A DNA stretch of 64,000 nt from Acetobacter oeni (GCF_011516825.1 NZ_WOTA01000011.1:1-64000); one strand, 5' to 3'. Shown: positions 16,953-29,466, numbered from the stretch's first letter. Notes: a model not told the origin generated them from the letters alone. Made by a program: numbers and translations.

Positions 16953-18497
16953 ATGCCCCGTGCGAGAATTTCAACCTTCGCCCAGACCGATCAGCCGGTT
17001 GCGCCTTCGGGCGTAAAACCGGCACCGGACTGTACTCTCGTGATTTTCGGTGCTCACGGCGATCTGACAAAGCGTCTGCTGATTCCGGCTCTTTATGATC
17101 TGAAGGTCTCGGGTCTGCTGCCTGATGGATTCAGAATTATAGGTGTCGATAATGCGGAAGACACGACAGAAGGGTGGCGTGATCGGCTTACAGCCATGAT
17201 GGAAAATTTTACGAAAGACCCTTCCGCCGAATTCTACACGCCGAAAATCGATGAAACCGTGTGGAACTGGCTCTCTGCCCGACTGACTTACGCCCGTGCC
17301 GACTTTACGGACCCGGGGGCTCTGCGTGATCTGGGGAGTGGCATCAACGGAAACGCCGTCTTCTATCTGGCAGTCCCCGCACGCTTTTTCGCGCCGGCCG
17401 TTGAAGCCTTGGGTAAAGCTGGCCTGACGGAGGAACCTGAAAACCATTTTCGCCGTGTGGTGATCGAAAAGCCTTTTGGAACCGATCTGCAATCCGCCAA
17501 AGATCTTAACAGTCACCTTCTCTCCGTGCTGAAGGAAGAGCAGATATTCCGTGTCGATCATTTCCTCGGCAAGGAAACTGTCCAGAACATTCTGGCCATG
17601 CGGTTTGGAAATGTCATCTTCGAACCGATCTGGCATCGCGATTACATCGACAACATTCAGATTACTGCTGCGGAGACGGTTACCGTCGAATCCCGCGCCG
17701 CTTTCTACGAAGCAACAGGAGCCCTGCGGGATATGGTGCCCAATCACCTGTTCCAGCTTCTGGCCATGGTTGCGATGGAGCCTCCTGCGAGTTTCGCGCC
17801 GGAGAAGGTCAGAACTTCGAAGCAGACTCTGTTCGAATCAATTCTTCCCGTAAAACCGGAGGATGTCGTGCGTGGCCAGTATGTTGCCGGAACGGTTAAA
17901 GACATGCCGGTGGCGGCCTATCGCGACAGCCCCGGCGTTGCATCTGACAGCGATACCGAAACGTATGTCGCGATGAAGCTGGAAGTACAGAACTGGCGCT
18001 GGGCCGGAGTTCCGTTCTACATCCGGACGGGCAAAGCGATGTCGAACCGGCTGGCGGAAATCGTAATCGAATTCCGGGTGCCGCCGCTTACTCTTTTTCC
18101 ATCCGCGGACGCCCATTCGCCGCCACCTAATCGTGTGATTCTGAATGTTCAGCCTGTACAGGGCGTGACCATCTGTTTCGGTGCTAAGAAACCGGGACCC
18201 GAAATGCGACTCGTCGATGTACAGTCACGCTTTCGTTATCCCGACTTCTTTGTACGTGAACCCAATGTCGGTTACGAAACGCTGCTTTATGATTGCCTCT
18301 GCGGCGATGCGACCCTGTTTCAGCGCGCCGATAATATCGAGACAGCATGGGCTGTCGTCGAGCCGGCTCTTGAAAGCTGGAAAGCCGGACACTCAGCTCC
18401 TGAACCTTATGCCGCGGGTTCAGCGGGTCCCAGGGCTGCAGATGAACTTCTTGCGCGCGACGGGAGGGCATGGCACCCGATTGACGGCCAGGTATGA
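16953..18497 (+). CDS. zwf: Glucose-6-phosphate 1-dehydrogenase
   Basis: 514 residues. It oxidises glucose-6-phosphate to 6-phosphogluconolactone, the entry to the pentose phosphate pathway that acetic acid bacteria rely on. VIFGAHGDLTKRLLIPALYDL is the nucleotide-binding segment (His where many homologues have Ser). FRVDHFLGKETVQN is the substrate-binding motif with the catalytic His region. The frame is open to 16836, but ATG 16953 follows AAGGAAGGG at good spacing, so the shorter form is preferred. The C-terminus (DGRAWHPIDGQV) looks complete. Confidence 0.96.
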   Translation: MPRARISTFAQTDQPVAPSGVKPAPDCTLVIFGAHGDLTKRLLIPALYDLKVSGLLPDGFRIIGVDNAEDTTEGWRDRLTAMMENFTKDPSAEFYTPKIDETVWNWLSARLTYARADFTDPGALRDLGSGINGNAVFYLAVPARFFAPAVEALGKAGLTEEPENHFRRVVIEKPFGTDLQSAKDLNSHLLSVLKEEQIFRVDHFLGKETVQNILAMRFGNVIFEPIWHRDYIDNIQITAAETVTVESRAAFYEATGALRDMVPNHLFQLLAMVAMEPPASFAPEKVRTSKQTLFESILPVKPEDVVRGQYVAGTVKDMPVAAYRDSPGVASDSDTETYVAMKLEVQNWRWAGVPFYIRTGKAMSNRLAEIVIEFRVPPLTLFPSADAHSPPPNRVILNVQPVQGVTICFGAKKPGPEMRLVDVQSRFRYPDFFVREPNVGYETLLYDCLCGDATLFQRADNIETAWAVVEPALESWKAGHSAPEPYAAGSAGPRAADELLARDGRAWHPIDGQV

Positions 18498-18650
18498 GAC
18501 TATCCGTTTTGCGGTAAATCGAATGTCCGGATTTTCATGGCAAAGGCGATCATATGGTGCCGCCTTCCTGCCGTATTGCATGCTCATAAGGGTGTGGAGA
18601 TCTGGCCGGAGGGAACTTCGGCCGATCAGTCAGTTAAAAAGGGGATTCCC

Positions 18651-19130
18651 ATGATCGTTCGTCGTTTTAGTGCCTTTGCCCTTGTCTGCGGGCTGGCTCT
18701 GACCGGCGCGTCTGCTGCTCATGCGCAGATGTTTGGCAATATGGCGCAGGGTGCCGCACAGGGCGCGATGCAGAATGCACTCGGGCAGACGGGAACAACA
18801 ACCGGGACAGGGCTAAGCGGCCTGACATCGACACAGGGCGTGCTCAGTTCACTCGGTGTTCCGTCTTTGTCCTCGCTCAGTGCCGGCAATACGACAGGTA
18901 TTCTGAGCTATTGCGTTCAGAATAATCTCGTTAGCGGTTCCGGCGCGGCATCGACGCTGAGTTCACTAACCAGCAAGTCCGGTATCACCAGTGATTCTTC
19001 CTACACTGCCGGACAGCAGGGCCTCATTCAGGGCGCTAACGGCAATCAGGTCTCTCTTTCCTCTCTCAAACAGGGCGTCCGTCAGAAGGTTTGTCAGTCC
19101 GTTCTGAATCAAAGCAAATCTCTTCTCTGA
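18651..19130 (+). CDS. Secreted DUF2501-family protein
   Basis: 159 residues with a signal peptide (MIVRRFSAFALVCGLALTGASAAHA). The mature part is rich in Gly, Ser, Thr and Gln, with repeated low-complexity stretches (AQGAAQGAMQNALG, LSSLGVPSLSSLSAG). Two conserved Cys (SYCVQNNLV and QKVCQSVLN) probably form a disulfide. The pattern fits DUF2501, periplasmic proteins of unknown function. Start 18651 follows AAAAGGGGAT; the longer frame from 18537 has no signal-peptide logic. It is convergent with nusG across a bidirectional terminator. Confidence 0.85.
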   Translation: MIVRRFSAFALVCGLALTGASAAHAQMFGNMAQGAAQGAMQNALGQTGTTTGTGLSGLTSTQGVLSSLGVPSLSSLSAGNTTGILSYCVQNNLVSGSGAASTLSSLTSKSGITSDSSYTAGQQGLIQGANGNQVSLSSLKQGVRQKVCQSVLNQSKSLL

Positions 19131-19184
19131 AAGCCCGTCTGGCCGTGGTTCCCTGCGGGATCACGGTTGCGATGACTTAGACAT

Positions 19185-19224
19185 AAAAAAGGCCCGCCGG
19201 ACTTTGATCCAGGCGGGCCTTTTT
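19185..19224. terminator. Bidirectional intrinsic terminator between DUF2501 gene and nusG
   Basis: A run of six A, GGCCCGCC, a loop, GGCGGGCC and five T. The arms are fully complementary and flanked by A- and T-runs, so it works for both convergent genes. Confidence 0.9.
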
Positions 19225-19250
19225 ACGGGAGCTTAATTAACGCTCGCCCG

Positions 19251-19781
19251 TCAAAGCTTCTCGACCTGACTGTAGTCCAGATCAACGGGTGTGGAGCGTC
19301 CGAAGATTGAAACGCTGACTTTCAGGCGTGTCTTATCTTCATCGACTTCTTCCACGACACCGTTGAATGACGTGAACGGACCGTCTGCCACGCGAACCTG
19401 TTCGCCGATCTCGAATGTGACAGAGGAGCGCGGACGTTCGACGCCTTCCTGTGCCTGTTTCATAATCCGCTCAGCTTCCGCCTCGGGAATCGGACTGGGT
19501 CGTGTTTTGGTACCGAGAAAGCCTGTAACTTTCGGCGTGTCCTTGACGAGATGCCAGCTCTCGTCCGTCAGTTCCATTTTCACCAGCACATAGCCTGGAA
19601 AGAACTTCCGTTCCGAGTTTACTTTCTGCCCGCGACGAACTTCTACCACGTCTTCAGAGGGAACGAGAACCTGATCAATGTGATCGGCAAGACCCTTCTG
19701 GGCTGCCTGTTCCATTATATGGCTCGCGATTTTCTTCTCGAAACCCGAATAGACGTGCACGACGTACCAACGTTTGGCCAT
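19251..19781 (-). CDS. nusG: Transcription termination/antitermination protein NusG
   Basis: 176 residues. The N-terminal NGN domain ([17 protein letters not shown]... [17 protein letters not shown]) binds RNA polymerase. The C-terminal KOW domain ([22 protein letters not shown]) contacts Rho or ribosomal S10. It follows secE by nine bases in the common tRNA-Trp/secE/nusG arrangement. Confidence 0.97.
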   Translation of the reverse strand: MAKRWYVVHVYSGFEKKIASHIMEQAAQKGLADHIDQVLVPSEDVVEVRRGQKVNSERKFFPGYVLVKMELTDESWHLVKDTPKVTGFLGTKTRPSPIPEAEAERIMKQAQEGVERPRSSVTFEIGEQVRVADGPFTSFNGVVEEVDEDKTRLKVSVSIFGRSTPVDLDYSQVEKL

Positions 19782-19790
19782 GCCGGTCTT

Positions 19791-19985
19791 CTAACCTCCC
19801 AGTCCGAAAAGTTCACGAACGCCGAGGCCGATAACCTGGTCGACGACGAAAAAGAAAAGTGAAGCGAGCGAAGCCATCGCGAGAACCGCGCCTGTAGTGA
19901 CCAGGGTTGCCTTGCGTGACGGCCATGTGACGCGACGTGCTTCAGCCTCCACGTCACGCAGAAATTTCACCGGACTGACAGACAC
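19791..19985 (-). CDS. secE: Preprotein translocase subunit SecE
   Basis: A small single-helix SecE of about 64 residues. The amphipathic segment FLRDVEAEARRVTWPSRKAT is the SecE signature, followed by one membrane helix (VLAMASLASLFFFVVDQVIG). The longest frame begins with TTG at 19991, but the AGAAGGG upstream is correctly spaced only for the GTG at 19985, so I start there. It is upstream of nusG. Confidence 0.93.
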   Translation of the reverse strand: MSVSPVKFLRDVEAEARRVTWPSRKATLVTTGAVLAMASLASLFFFVVDQVIGLGVRELFGLGG

Positions 19986-20149
19986 GAACAACCCTTCTCA
20001 AGCAGCCGATGCACACAGAGTCTGTCTGTGCGCTACCAGCCTGGATTCGCCCGGACCCGGCGAATGCCGGCCCGCTTGCTGCGCTGCTGCCTGGAGCAGA
20101 GGATCAGACCGAAGGGGAACGCCCCACCGGATGTCTGACCAGGCGGGTT

Positions 20150-20226
20150 TGGCAGGGGTGGAGGGTCTCGAACCCACAACCTCCGGTTTTGGAGACCGGC
20201 GCTCTAGCCAATTGAGCTACACCCCT
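20150..20226 (-). tRNA. tRNA-Trp (anticodon CCA)
   Basis: 77 bases including an encoded CCA. The acceptor arms AGGGGTG/CACCCCT pair fully, and the D-arm GCTC...GAGC and anticodon stem CCGGT/ACCGG are intact with loop CTCCAAA. The T-loop is TTCGAGA; its stem has one T-T mismatch. It lies upstream of secE-nusG on the same strand. Confidence 0.96.
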
Positions 20227-20457
20227 GCAGACCGCCCTGCGGAGACCTTAACCAGAAGCAACGGGAGTTGCCTCATTTCAGTCCGCCGCGCGAACCGGGC
20301 GCAGGCCGCGGAAAAGAATATGTTGCACGTCCAAAGTCAAGAGGGGGCTGCCAACAAACTTTGCCCGGGGATGGACATGCAGAACAGTGTGAGCCGGGGT
20401 CTCCCGCCATTTCAGGGCAGAGTTGTTGCTGATGTATTTTTTCGCATCATCTCCGGC

Positions 20458-20486
20458 TTGCCCGTTCCTCTGAGATGCAGTATAAT
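20458..20486 (+). promoter_or_regulatory. Sigma-70-type promoter of tRNA-Gly
   Basis: TTGCCC (20458-20463), a 17-base spacer and a perfect TATAAT (20481-20486), ending 11 bases before the tRNA. Confidence 0.8.
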
Positions 20487-20497
20487 CTGCCCGGGAT

Positions 20498-20571
20498 GCG
20501 GGCGTAGCATAGTGGTAATGCAGTAGCCTTCCAAGCTTCTTAGGAGGGTTCGATTCCCTTCGCCCGCTCCA
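20498..20571 (+). tRNA. tRNA-Gly (anticodon TCC)
   Basis: 74 bases with encoded CCA. Acceptor GCGGGCG/CGCCCGC, D-arm GCAT...ATGC, anticodon loop CTTCCAA with anticodon TCC, and T-arm GAGGG/TTCGATT/CCCTT. A run of T at 20581-20588 just downstream probably terminates it. Confidence 0.96.
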
Positions 20572-20686
20572 GTTTCCTAATTTTTTTTGGTCTGAGCGGG
20601 ATGCTGCTCGCTGTTTCTGTGCGGAAAACGTGCGGACGATGGATGAACTGTAGCTCCGGTTCTCCCGGTCCGGAATCCCCGATACA

Positions 20687-22102
20687 ATGAACGATTCCGT
20701 AACGCATGGCCGGCGCTGGTTTATTCTGGCGTCCTGCTGTCTGAGTCTGTTGCTTGTAACGATGGATGTCACCATCGTTAACGTAATCCTGCCTTCGATT
20801 CGACACGCTTTCGGCGCCGGAATTTCGGGGCTGCAATGGATCGTGGATGCTTATACGCTGGTCGTTGCGGCTTTCCTCATGCTGGCAGGTTCGGTAGCCG
20901 ACCGTATCGGTCGCCGCCGCGTATTTCTCACGGGTGTAACGACATTCTGCATCGGCTCAGCGTTGTGCGGTCTGGCTGCAACCACGGGGCAGATGATTGC
21001 TGCCCGCGTCTTTCAGGGTATTGGCGGAGCGATGATGAATCCGGTCGCTCTGTCCATCATCGCAAATACGTTCCTCGATCCACGCGAACGTGCCCGCGCC
21101 ATCGGGATCTGGGGCATGATGTCGGGAGCGGCCCTCGCGTTCGGTCCCATGGTCGGTGGTTTCGTAAGCGACTGGATCGGATGGCGGTTCGTCTTCTGGA
21201 TCAATCTGCCTGTTGGTGTCGTCGCCCTGCTGATGACATTGCGTTTCGTGCCCGAATCGAAGGCATCAATCCGACCGCCGCTCGATCTGCCGGCACAGGT
21301 TCTGTCCGGGATGTCTTCGGCCTGTCTTGTCGCAGCGCTTATCGAAGGACCTGATGCGGGGTGGATGAGCGCATGGACGCCTGTTCTGATCTTATTGTCC
21401 TTTCTGGCTTTCAGCGGATTTATCGTCGTTGAAGTATCGCGGGCGAATCCGGTGCTCGATCTCCGGCTCTTTCGCTCCATTCCGTTTGCCTCCGCGATAG
21501 TGCTGGCGGTGCTGTGCTTCGCTGTTTTTTCGTCGCTCCTGTTTCTCAATACGATCTATTTGCAGGACATCAGGGGTCTTCTGCCCCGTCAGGCCGGATT
21601 GAGGCTGATGCCGCTGGCGATCGCGGTTATGGTTGCGGCTCCCCTGTCCGGACGCCTCGTTGCATCGCGCGGCGCGCGGCTTCCTCTGGTGTTGTCGGGT
21701 ATCGGGCTGGCTCTGGGTTCACTGCTGATGACGGGTCTCTCAGTCCGCACGCCTGAGTGGCAGCTCATTCTGGCCTATGTGCTCGTGGGAATCGGTTTTG
21801 GCCTTTGCAATGCGCCGATTACCAACGCCGCCATTTCCGGTATGCCGCGCCGGCGTGCGGGTATCGCCGCCGCTGTTGCCTCATCCAGCAGACAAATTGG
21901 CGCTTCACTTGGCGTGGCTGTGGCCGGAAGCGTGCGAAGCGGCACCGAAAGCCGTGGTTTCACTGATGCTTTTCTGGCCACGGCACATCCCGTGTTCTGG
22001 CTTGCCGGAACGCTCGGAGTCGCCGTTAGTGTCTGCGGCGTTATTGCGACCGGTCGTCGTGCACGACAATCCGCGGAAAAAGTCGCTGCCGTTTTTTCGT
22101 AA
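20687..22102 (+). CDS. MFS drug-efflux transporter, DHA2 (EmrB/QacA) type
   Basis: 471 residues with about 14 hydrophobic segments. LLVTMDVTIVNVILPSIRHAFG is motif D1 of the DHA2 proton antiporters. GSVADRIGRRRVFLTG is motif A, and RVFQGIGGAMMNPVALSII is motif B. The likely role is proton-driven export of drugs or toxic metabolites from the cytoplasm. The substrate cannot be told from the sequence, and no local regulator or membrane-fusion partner is adjacent. It is read through into the ATPase operon region after a 250-base gap. Confidence 0.88.
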   Translation: MNDSVTHGRRWFILASCCLSLLLVTMDVTIVNVILPSIRHAFGAGISGLQWIVDAYTLVVAAFLMLAGSVADRIGRRRVFLTGVTTFCIGSALCGLAATTGQMIAARVFQGIGGAMMNPVALSIIANTFLDPRERARAIGIWGMMSGAALAFGPMVGGFVSDWIGWRFVFWINLPVGVVALLMTLRFVPESKASIRPPLDLPAQVLSGMSSACLVAALIEGPDAGWMSAWTPVLILLSFLAFSGFIVVEVSRANPVLDLRLFRSIPFASAIVLAVLCFAVFSSLLFLNTIYLQDIRGLLPRQAGLRLMPLAIAVMVAAPLSGRLVASRGARLPLVLSGIGLALGSLLMTGLSVRTPEWQLILAYVLVGIGFGLCNAPITNAAISGMPRRRAGIAAAVASSSRQIGASLGVAVAGSVRSGTESRGFTDAFLATAHPVFWLAGTLGVAVSVCGVIATGRRARQSAEKVAAVFS

Positions 22103-22354
22103 CAAAGGAAGTATGCGTCTGGTCGGGGTTTGTGAGGTATTTTCCTTCATGCAGCATGGGGGCGGCTTCATTGCCGGACAAAATCAAGGCTCAGACCCGG
22201 AAAAGCAGTCACTCACTCAGTTGCGTGGTCAGGGTCTCCATGCTAGAGGCCGCGCCAATAGCGAATTGCGACCGGGCGCGGACCTGGGGCCGGTAATACT
22301 GGTCCGGGTTTCGTGCCCGCCGGCGCCTGGGGACGCAGAAGGAAAGAGCCAAAC

Positions 22355-22945
22355 GTGGCCAGTGCCGTAATGAGTACCCGTTCCGCCTCTCATGCCTCTG
22401 TCGGCACGGGCGGCCTTGCGGGGCGATATGCGACCGCGTTGTACGAACTTGCTGCTGATCGTCGGCAGCTTGATGACGTTTTGTCAGAGACTGATGCGCT
22501 CTCCCGTCTGATTGACGGAAGTCAGGATTTGCGGAATGTGCTCGGTGATGCCCGTCTCGATATCAGGGATTCCCGAAAAGCCATTCTCGCCGTGATGAAG
22601 CATCAGGGGTTCGGGCAGACCGTTACCAGTTTTGTCGGTGTGATCGCAGATAACAGGCGTTTGTCCCGCCTGCGTGAAATTCTGGCGGCTTTTGCCGCCG
22701 TGGCTGCTGCCCGGCGTGGTGAAATGACCGCCGAAGTGGTGAGCGCTGAGCCGCTGACCACGGCGCAGCGTGCCCGGTTGCAGGGTAAGCTCGCCGAAGC
22801 AGGCTACTCGCGCGTCAATCTTCAGGAACGGATTGATCCCGCGATCCTTGGTGGTCTCGTGGTCCGTGTCGGTCCGCGCCTGTTTGACAGTAGCCTTCAG
22901 TCCCGCCTTGTCCGCCTGCATTATGCCATGAAGGGAGCCGCGTGA
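22355..22945 (+). CDS. atpH: F1 ATP synthase subunit delta
   Basis: About 196 residues. [18 protein letters not shown] is the OSCP/delta N-terminal signature, and [32 protein letters not shown] the C-terminal one. It connects F1 to the peripheral stalk. The start is taken as GTG 22355, which follows AAGGAAAGAGCC; an ATG at 22370 is also possible. It is the first gene of atpHAGDC, and its TGA overlaps the atpA ATG. Confidence 0.94.
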   Translation: MASAVMSTRSASHASVGTGGLAGRYATALYELAADRRQLDDVLSETDALSRLIDGSQDLRNVLGDARLDIRDSRKAILAVMKHQGFGQTVTSFVGVIADNRRLSRLREILAAFAAVAAARRGEMTAEVVSAEPLTTAQRARLQGKLAEAGYSRVNLQERIDPAILGGLVVRVGPRLFDSSLQSRLVRLHYAMKGAA

Positions 22946-24480
22946 TGGAAATCCGTCCCGCCGAGATTTCGGATATCCTCAAGCAGCAGATCGCTTCGTT
23001 CGATACGGCGTCTGAAATTGCCGAGACCGGTACGGTTCTGTCGGTCGGAGACGGTATTGCCCGTGTCTATGGCCTGCAGAATGTCATGGCCGGTGAACTG
23101 GTTGATTTTCCATCAGCCGGTCAGAAAGGTATGGCTCTGAACCTTGAGAACGACAACGTGGGTGTCGTTATCTTCGGTGGCGATACGGAAATTCGCGAAG
23201 GCGACACCGTTAACCGCTCCGGTACGGTTGTCGAGGTGCCGGTTGGTAAGGGACTTCTGGGCCGCGTAGTCGATGGTCTCGGTAATCCGATTGACGGCAA
23301 GGGTCCGCTAACTGACGTCACAATGAGGCCTGCGGAGATCAAGGCGCCTGGCATTATGCCGCGTCAGTCCGTCAGTGAGCCGATGCAGACCGGGATCAAG
23401 GCGATTGATGCTCTGGTGCCGATCGGGCGTGGTCAGCGTGAACTGGTTATTGGCGACCGCCAGACCGGAAAAACCGCGATTCTGCTCGATACAATTCTCG
23501 CGCAGAAAAATGTGAACGCGGCTGGTGACGATAAAAAGTCGCTCTACTGCATTTATGTAGCTATCGGCCAGAAGCGTTCTACGGTAGCTCAGCTCGTGCG
23601 TACGCTCGAAGAGCATGGTGCAATGGCATATTCCATTGTTGTCGCCGCGACAGCGTCCGATCCGGCTCCGATACAGTATCTGGCTCCGTATTCAGCCTGT
23701 TCCATGGGCGAATATTTCCGTGACAACGGTATGCATGCTCTGATTTGTTACGATGACCTGTCGAAACAGGCGGTGGCATATCGTCAGATGTCTCTTCTGC
23801 TGCGGCGTCCGCCTGCGCGTGAAGCCTATCCGGGCGATGTGTTCTATCTGCATTCCCGCCTGCTGGAACGCGCTGCAAAGATGTCCGATGCCAACGGGGC
23901 TGGTTCTCTGACAGCTCTGCCTGTTATCGAGACTCAGGCTGGCGACGTGGCTGCTTATATCCCGACGAATGTCATTTCCATTACAGATGGTCAGATCTTT
24001 CTTGAGACCGATCTTTTCTATCGTGGAATCCGTCCGGCGGTGAATGTTGGCGGCTCCGTCTCTCGTGTCGGGTCTGCGGCACAGATAAAATCGATGAAGC
24101 AGGTTGCAGGCAAGATCAAACTTGATCTGGCTCAGTATCGTGAGATGGCTGCCTTTTCGCAGTTTGCGTCAGATCTTGATCCCGCAACCCAGAAGCAGCT
24201 TGCTCGTGGTGCCCGTCTTGTCGAGCTTCTCAAGCAGCCGGAATCATCACCGCTGGCAGTCGAAGAGCAGGTTGTTATCCTGTTTGCAGGCACCCGTGGT
24301 TATATTGACGGTATTGCTGTCGATCAGGTGGTTCCGTGGGAAAATAAACTGCTTGGTGAACTGCGTGGCCCTGCGAAAGACATTATTCAGGGGCTGCGGA
24401 CAGAACGGCAGATCACCAAGGATCTTGAAACGAAGATTGGTGAATTCCTGACTGACTTCAATCATCGCTTCGCCGTCTGA
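22945..24480 (+). CDS. atpA: F1 ATP synthase subunit alpha
   Basis: 511 residues, the normal length. Walker A is GDRQTGKTA, the arginine-finger region is [11 protein letters not shown], and [17 protein letters not shown] is the alpha-subunit signature. It forms the non-catalytic nucleotide sites of F1. The ATG at 22945 shares its A with the atpH stop codon, giving translational coupling. Confidence 0.98.
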   Translation: MEIRPAEISDILKQQIASFDTASEIAETGTVLSVGDGIARVYGLQNVMAGELVDFPSAGQKGMALNLENDNVGVVIFGGDTEIREGDTVNRSGTVVEVPVGKGLLGRVVDGLGNPIDGKGPLTDVTMRPAEIKAPGIMPRQSVSEPMQTGIKAIDALVPIGRGQRELVIGDRQTGKTAILLDTILAQKNVNAAGDDKKSLYCIYVAIGQKRSTVAQLVRTLEEHGAMAYSIVVAATASDPAPIQYLAPYSACSMGEYFRDNGMHALICYDDLSKQAVAYRQMSLLLRRPPAREAYPGDVFYLHSRLLERAAKMSDANGAGSLTALPVIETQAGDVAAYIPTNVISITDGQIFLETDLFYRGIRPAVNVGGSVSRVGSAAQIKSMKQVAGKIKLDLAQYREMAAFSQFASDLDPATQKQLARGARLVELLKQPESSPLAVEEQVVILFAGTRGYIDGIAVDQVVPWENKLLGELRGPAKDIIQGLRTERQITKDLETKIGEFLTDFNHRFAV

Positions 24481-24495
24481 TCGCGAGTATCGTTC

Positions 24496-26915
<2,420 letters not shown>

Positions 26916-26944
26916 TATAGCCGACATCGGAAGGGACCGTTAGA

Positions 26945-27352
26945 ATGCCGATCAAGGTCGAAATCATCAGCCCCGAGAAGGTTCTGGTGTCCCGCGATGT
27001 GGATATGGTCGTTATGCCGGGTGAGGAAGGCGATATCGCTGCTATGCCCGAACATGCGCCCATGATGCTTCTGCTTCGTGGCGGCACTGTCTCCCTTTAT
27101 GACGGCGATACAGTCACGGATCGGTATTTCGTAGGTGCCGGTTTCGCTGATATGACCCCCACCCGTTGCACGATTCTGGCAGACGAGGCCGTGCCGGTGA
27201 CGGAAATTTCTATTGATTCTGCCACTGCTCGTCTGGAAGAGCTTACTGAGGCGTGGGACGCTGCGGATAAATCGGATGTATCCCGTCTTGAGGGTATCAT
27301 GTCGAAAATTCAGTCAGTTCGTGCGGAAATTGATGCTGGTGTCGGGCACTAG
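26945..27352 (+). CDS. atpC: F1 ATP synthase subunit epsilon
   Basis: 135 residues. KVEIISPEKVLVSRDVDMVVMPGEEGDIAAMPEHAPMM shows the beta-sandwich N-terminal domain; the C-terminal helical part is present. It is the last gene of the F1 operon. F0 genes (atpB, E, F) are not adjacent, as is usual in Alphaproteobacteria. Confidence 0.96.
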   Translation: MPIKVEIISPEKVLVSRDVDMVVMPGEEGDIAAMPEHAPMMLLLRGGTVSLYDGDTVTDRYFVGAGFADMTPTRCTILADEAVPVTEISIDSATARLEELTEAWDAADKSDVSRLEGIMSKIQSVRAEIDAGVGH

Positions 27353-27383
27353 ATCTGCTCTGTTACAAACTGTCATTGTCAGG

Positions 27384-27422
27384 AAAACCCGGATCAGGTT
27401 ATTATTTCTGATTCGGGTTTTT
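27384..27422 (+). terminator. Intrinsic terminator of the atpHAGDC operon
   Basis: AAAACCCGGATCAG, a short AT-rich loop, CTGATTCGGGTTTTT. A long stem with one G-T pair, ending in a T-run, 30 bases after atpC. Confidence 0.88.
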
Positions 27423-27530
27423 ATTAGCTGGGCCAGAAAGTTTGCAGATGGGTGCCTGAGAGAATGTCAGATCCATAGTCGGTTCCCTGTTGTCTCCATG
27501 AGCAACTGAGTGCATGAAGATTTTATCGGT

Positions 27531-28001
27531 TTAGCCGCGTCCCCGATATCCATGTACGTCCTGTGCCGGGATCCAGACGGTCGCCGGTGGCTCACCCGTT
27601 TGCCAGAAAACATCAATCGGCATTCCGCCGCGTGGATACCAGTAGGCGCCGATACGTAGCCATTCCGGGTCCAGAAGCGTGACAAGTGTTTCTGCAATCG
27701 TCACAGAGCAATCTTCATGAAATGCACCATGATTGCGAAAACTGGTGAGATATAATTTCAGAGACTTACTTTCAACGATCCAGTCGCGTGGAATGTAGTC
27801 AATAACAATATGGGCAAAATCGGGTTGTCCCGTTACGGGGCAGAGTGAAGTGAATTCTGGCGCCGTAAACCGTACAACATAGTGTCGCCTTTGATGAGGT
27901 GCGGGCACCCGTTCGAGCCGTGCTTCTTCCGGTGATGCCGGCATGGCAGTTGCACGGCCAAGCTGCGTCAGGGCCTTTGTACCATCATCGTGCTGTGTCA
28001 T
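27531..28001 (-). CDS. queF: NADPH-dependent 7-cyano-7-deazaguanine reductase
   Basis: 156 residues, the short QueF type. It reduces preQ0 to preQ1 in queuosine tRNA modification. [14 protein letters not shown] carries the thioimide-forming Cys54, and [22 protein letters not shown] is the NADPH- and substrate-binding QueF motif. No other queuosine genes are adjacent. It is divergent from rnd. Confidence 0.95.
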   Translation of the reverse strand: MTQHDDGTKALTQLGRATAMPASPEEARLERVPAPHQRRHYVVRFTAPEFTSLCPVTGQPDFAHIVIDYIPRDWIVESKSLKLYLTSFRNHGAFHEDCSVTIAETLVTLLDPEWLRIGAYWYPRGGMPIDVFWQTGEPPATVWIPAQDVHGYRGRG

Positions 28002-28103
28002 GGTTCTGTTCCGTGTGTTGAATGTGCCGCATGTGTCATCCGGCTCTCCCGGGCGTCAAGCGCCGATGCTTTCGCTTTTTCGTTTTGCTGTGTATGGGGA
28101 ACT

Positions 28104-29297
28104 ATGCCCAGGCCTCAAAAATTCAGCTTTCCCACTCCCCGCCTCATCACGACGACAGATGATCTCGCTGAGATTGTGGCTCGCCTCATTGTCGAGCCGT
28201 TCGTGACAGTCGACACGGAATTTATGCGGGAACGCACCTATTGGCCAGAACTGTGTCTCGTGCAGATTGCGGGAACAGAAGAGGTCGTGCTGATTGATGC
28301 TCTGGCGCCGGACTTTGACCTCACGCCGCTCACTGTATTGTTTGATGAAAAATCTGTCGTAAAAGTCTTCCACGCAGCGCGGCAGGATCTGGAAATTTTT
28401 CTGCATATTTTCGGTCGGTTGCCTGCCCCGGTTTTTGATACGCAGATTGCCGCCATGGTCGCCGGATATGGAGATCAGGTTGGTTATGATAATCTTGTCG
28501 GGGCGCTTACCGGAGTTTCGATCGACAAAAGTCATCGCTTTACAGACTGGTCGATACGTCCGCTTTCCGCCGCTCAACTCACTTATGCTGCGGCAGACGT
28601 AACATATCTCCGTGTCGTGTATGAGGCGCTTGTTGCCCAGCTTAAACGTGAAAATCGTGTGGGCTGGGCCGAGGCCGAGCAGAAGGCTTTGACGGATGCT
28701 TCGCGACTGACAGTTAACCCGGAAAAGCAGTGGGAGAAGCTCAAGGCAAGAACCGGTAATCGCCGGATGCTTGGAATACTGAAACAGATAGCAGCCTGGC
28801 GCGAGATCGAAGCTCAGACGGCCAACGTTCCGCGTCAGCGTATGCTGAAAGATGAGAGTCTGCTGGAGATTGCGGCAACCGTACCGCGGACAGCCGAAGC
28901 TCTTGCCAGGGTGCGTGGTGTAACCCGCGGATTTGCAGAAGGCAGGATGGGAGCGGATCTGCTTGCCACGGTGACGGCTGCCTCCGATCTGCCTGACGCT
29001 GATCTGCCGAAGCCGGCTCGCGGCAAAGGCACCGATGGTCCGAGACCTCCACAGGCTCTGGTCGCGCTCCTGAAGGTTCTTCTTGCTCACCAGTGTGAAA
29101 AAAATGATGTTGCTCCGAAGCTGGTGGCCTCATCGGAGGATCTCGATGCATTTGCCCTTTTTCAGGATCCGGATGGCATAATCCTGACTGGCTGGAGACG
29201 CGAAGTTTTTGGTAACGAAGCACTTGCGCTGTGCGAAGGCAGGCAGTCGCTCGGTGTAAAAGATGGTCGGGTACAGCTTATCAGAACGGATGACTGA
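28104..29297 (+). CDS. rnd: Ribonuclease D
   Basis: 397 residues. It trims 3' ends of tRNA precursors. DEDDy exonuclease motifs: VDTEFMRERTYWP (ExoI), KVFHAARQDLEIF (ExoII) and LTYAAADVTYLRVVY (ExoIII, with Tyr and Asp). An HRDC domain follows (EIEAQTANVPRQRMLKDESL). The start ATG 28104 follows TGGGGAACT; the upstream open frame to 27990 overlaps queF and is not used. Confidence 0.95.
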   Translation: MPRPQKFSFPTPRLITTTDDLAEIVARLIVEPFVTVDTEFMRERTYWPELCLVQIAGTEEVVLIDALAPDFDLTPLTVLFDEKSVVKVFHAARQDLEIFLHIFGRLPAPVFDTQIAAMVAGYGDQVGYDNLVGALTGVSIDKSHRFTDWSIRPLSAAQLTYAAADVTYLRVVYEALVAQLKRENRVGWAEAEQKALTDASRLTVNPEKQWEKLKARTGNRRMLGILKQIAAWREIEAQTANVPRQRMLKDESLLEIAATVPRTAEALARVRGVTRGFAEGRMGADLLATVTAASDLPDADLPKPARGKGTDGPRPPQALVALLKVLLAHQCEKNDVAPKLVASSEDLDAFALFQDPDGIILTGWRREVFGNEALALCEGRQSLGVKDGRVQLIRTDD

Positions 29298-29332
29298 TTT
29301 TTTGTATTTCTGACAGAACAGGTTTTCCCGAC

Positions 29333-29393
29333 GTTATCCATAAGGTTATCCAGCATTTGTCCCCAGTTTTCTGGAGATGCTTTCTTGAGACTC
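29333..29393 (+). promoter_or_regulatory. DnaA-box-like direct repeats and a GANTC site upstream of gcrA
   Basis: GTTATCCA occurs at 29333-29340 and again at 29345-29352, 12 bases apart. The first site reads TTATCCATA, one mismatch from the DnaA box TTATCCACA; the second, TTATCCAGC, has two. A GACTC (a CcrM GANTC site) lies at 29389-29393. In Caulobacter, gcrA is known to be activated by DnaA, so this may be its control region. The assignment is inference, and a single GANTC is expected by chance about every 250 bases. Confidence 0.45.
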
Positions 29394-29466
29394 CGGGAGG
29401 AACCCCCTATCTGTAACGATGAATTCGGAAGGGCATGAACCGTTCCGCTACAGGGAGGCCCGTTTT

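Noticed and set aside
28056..29090. 344-codon minus-strand frame opposite rnd
   Set aside because: Antisense to rnd, with no recognisable domain or ribosome-binding site.
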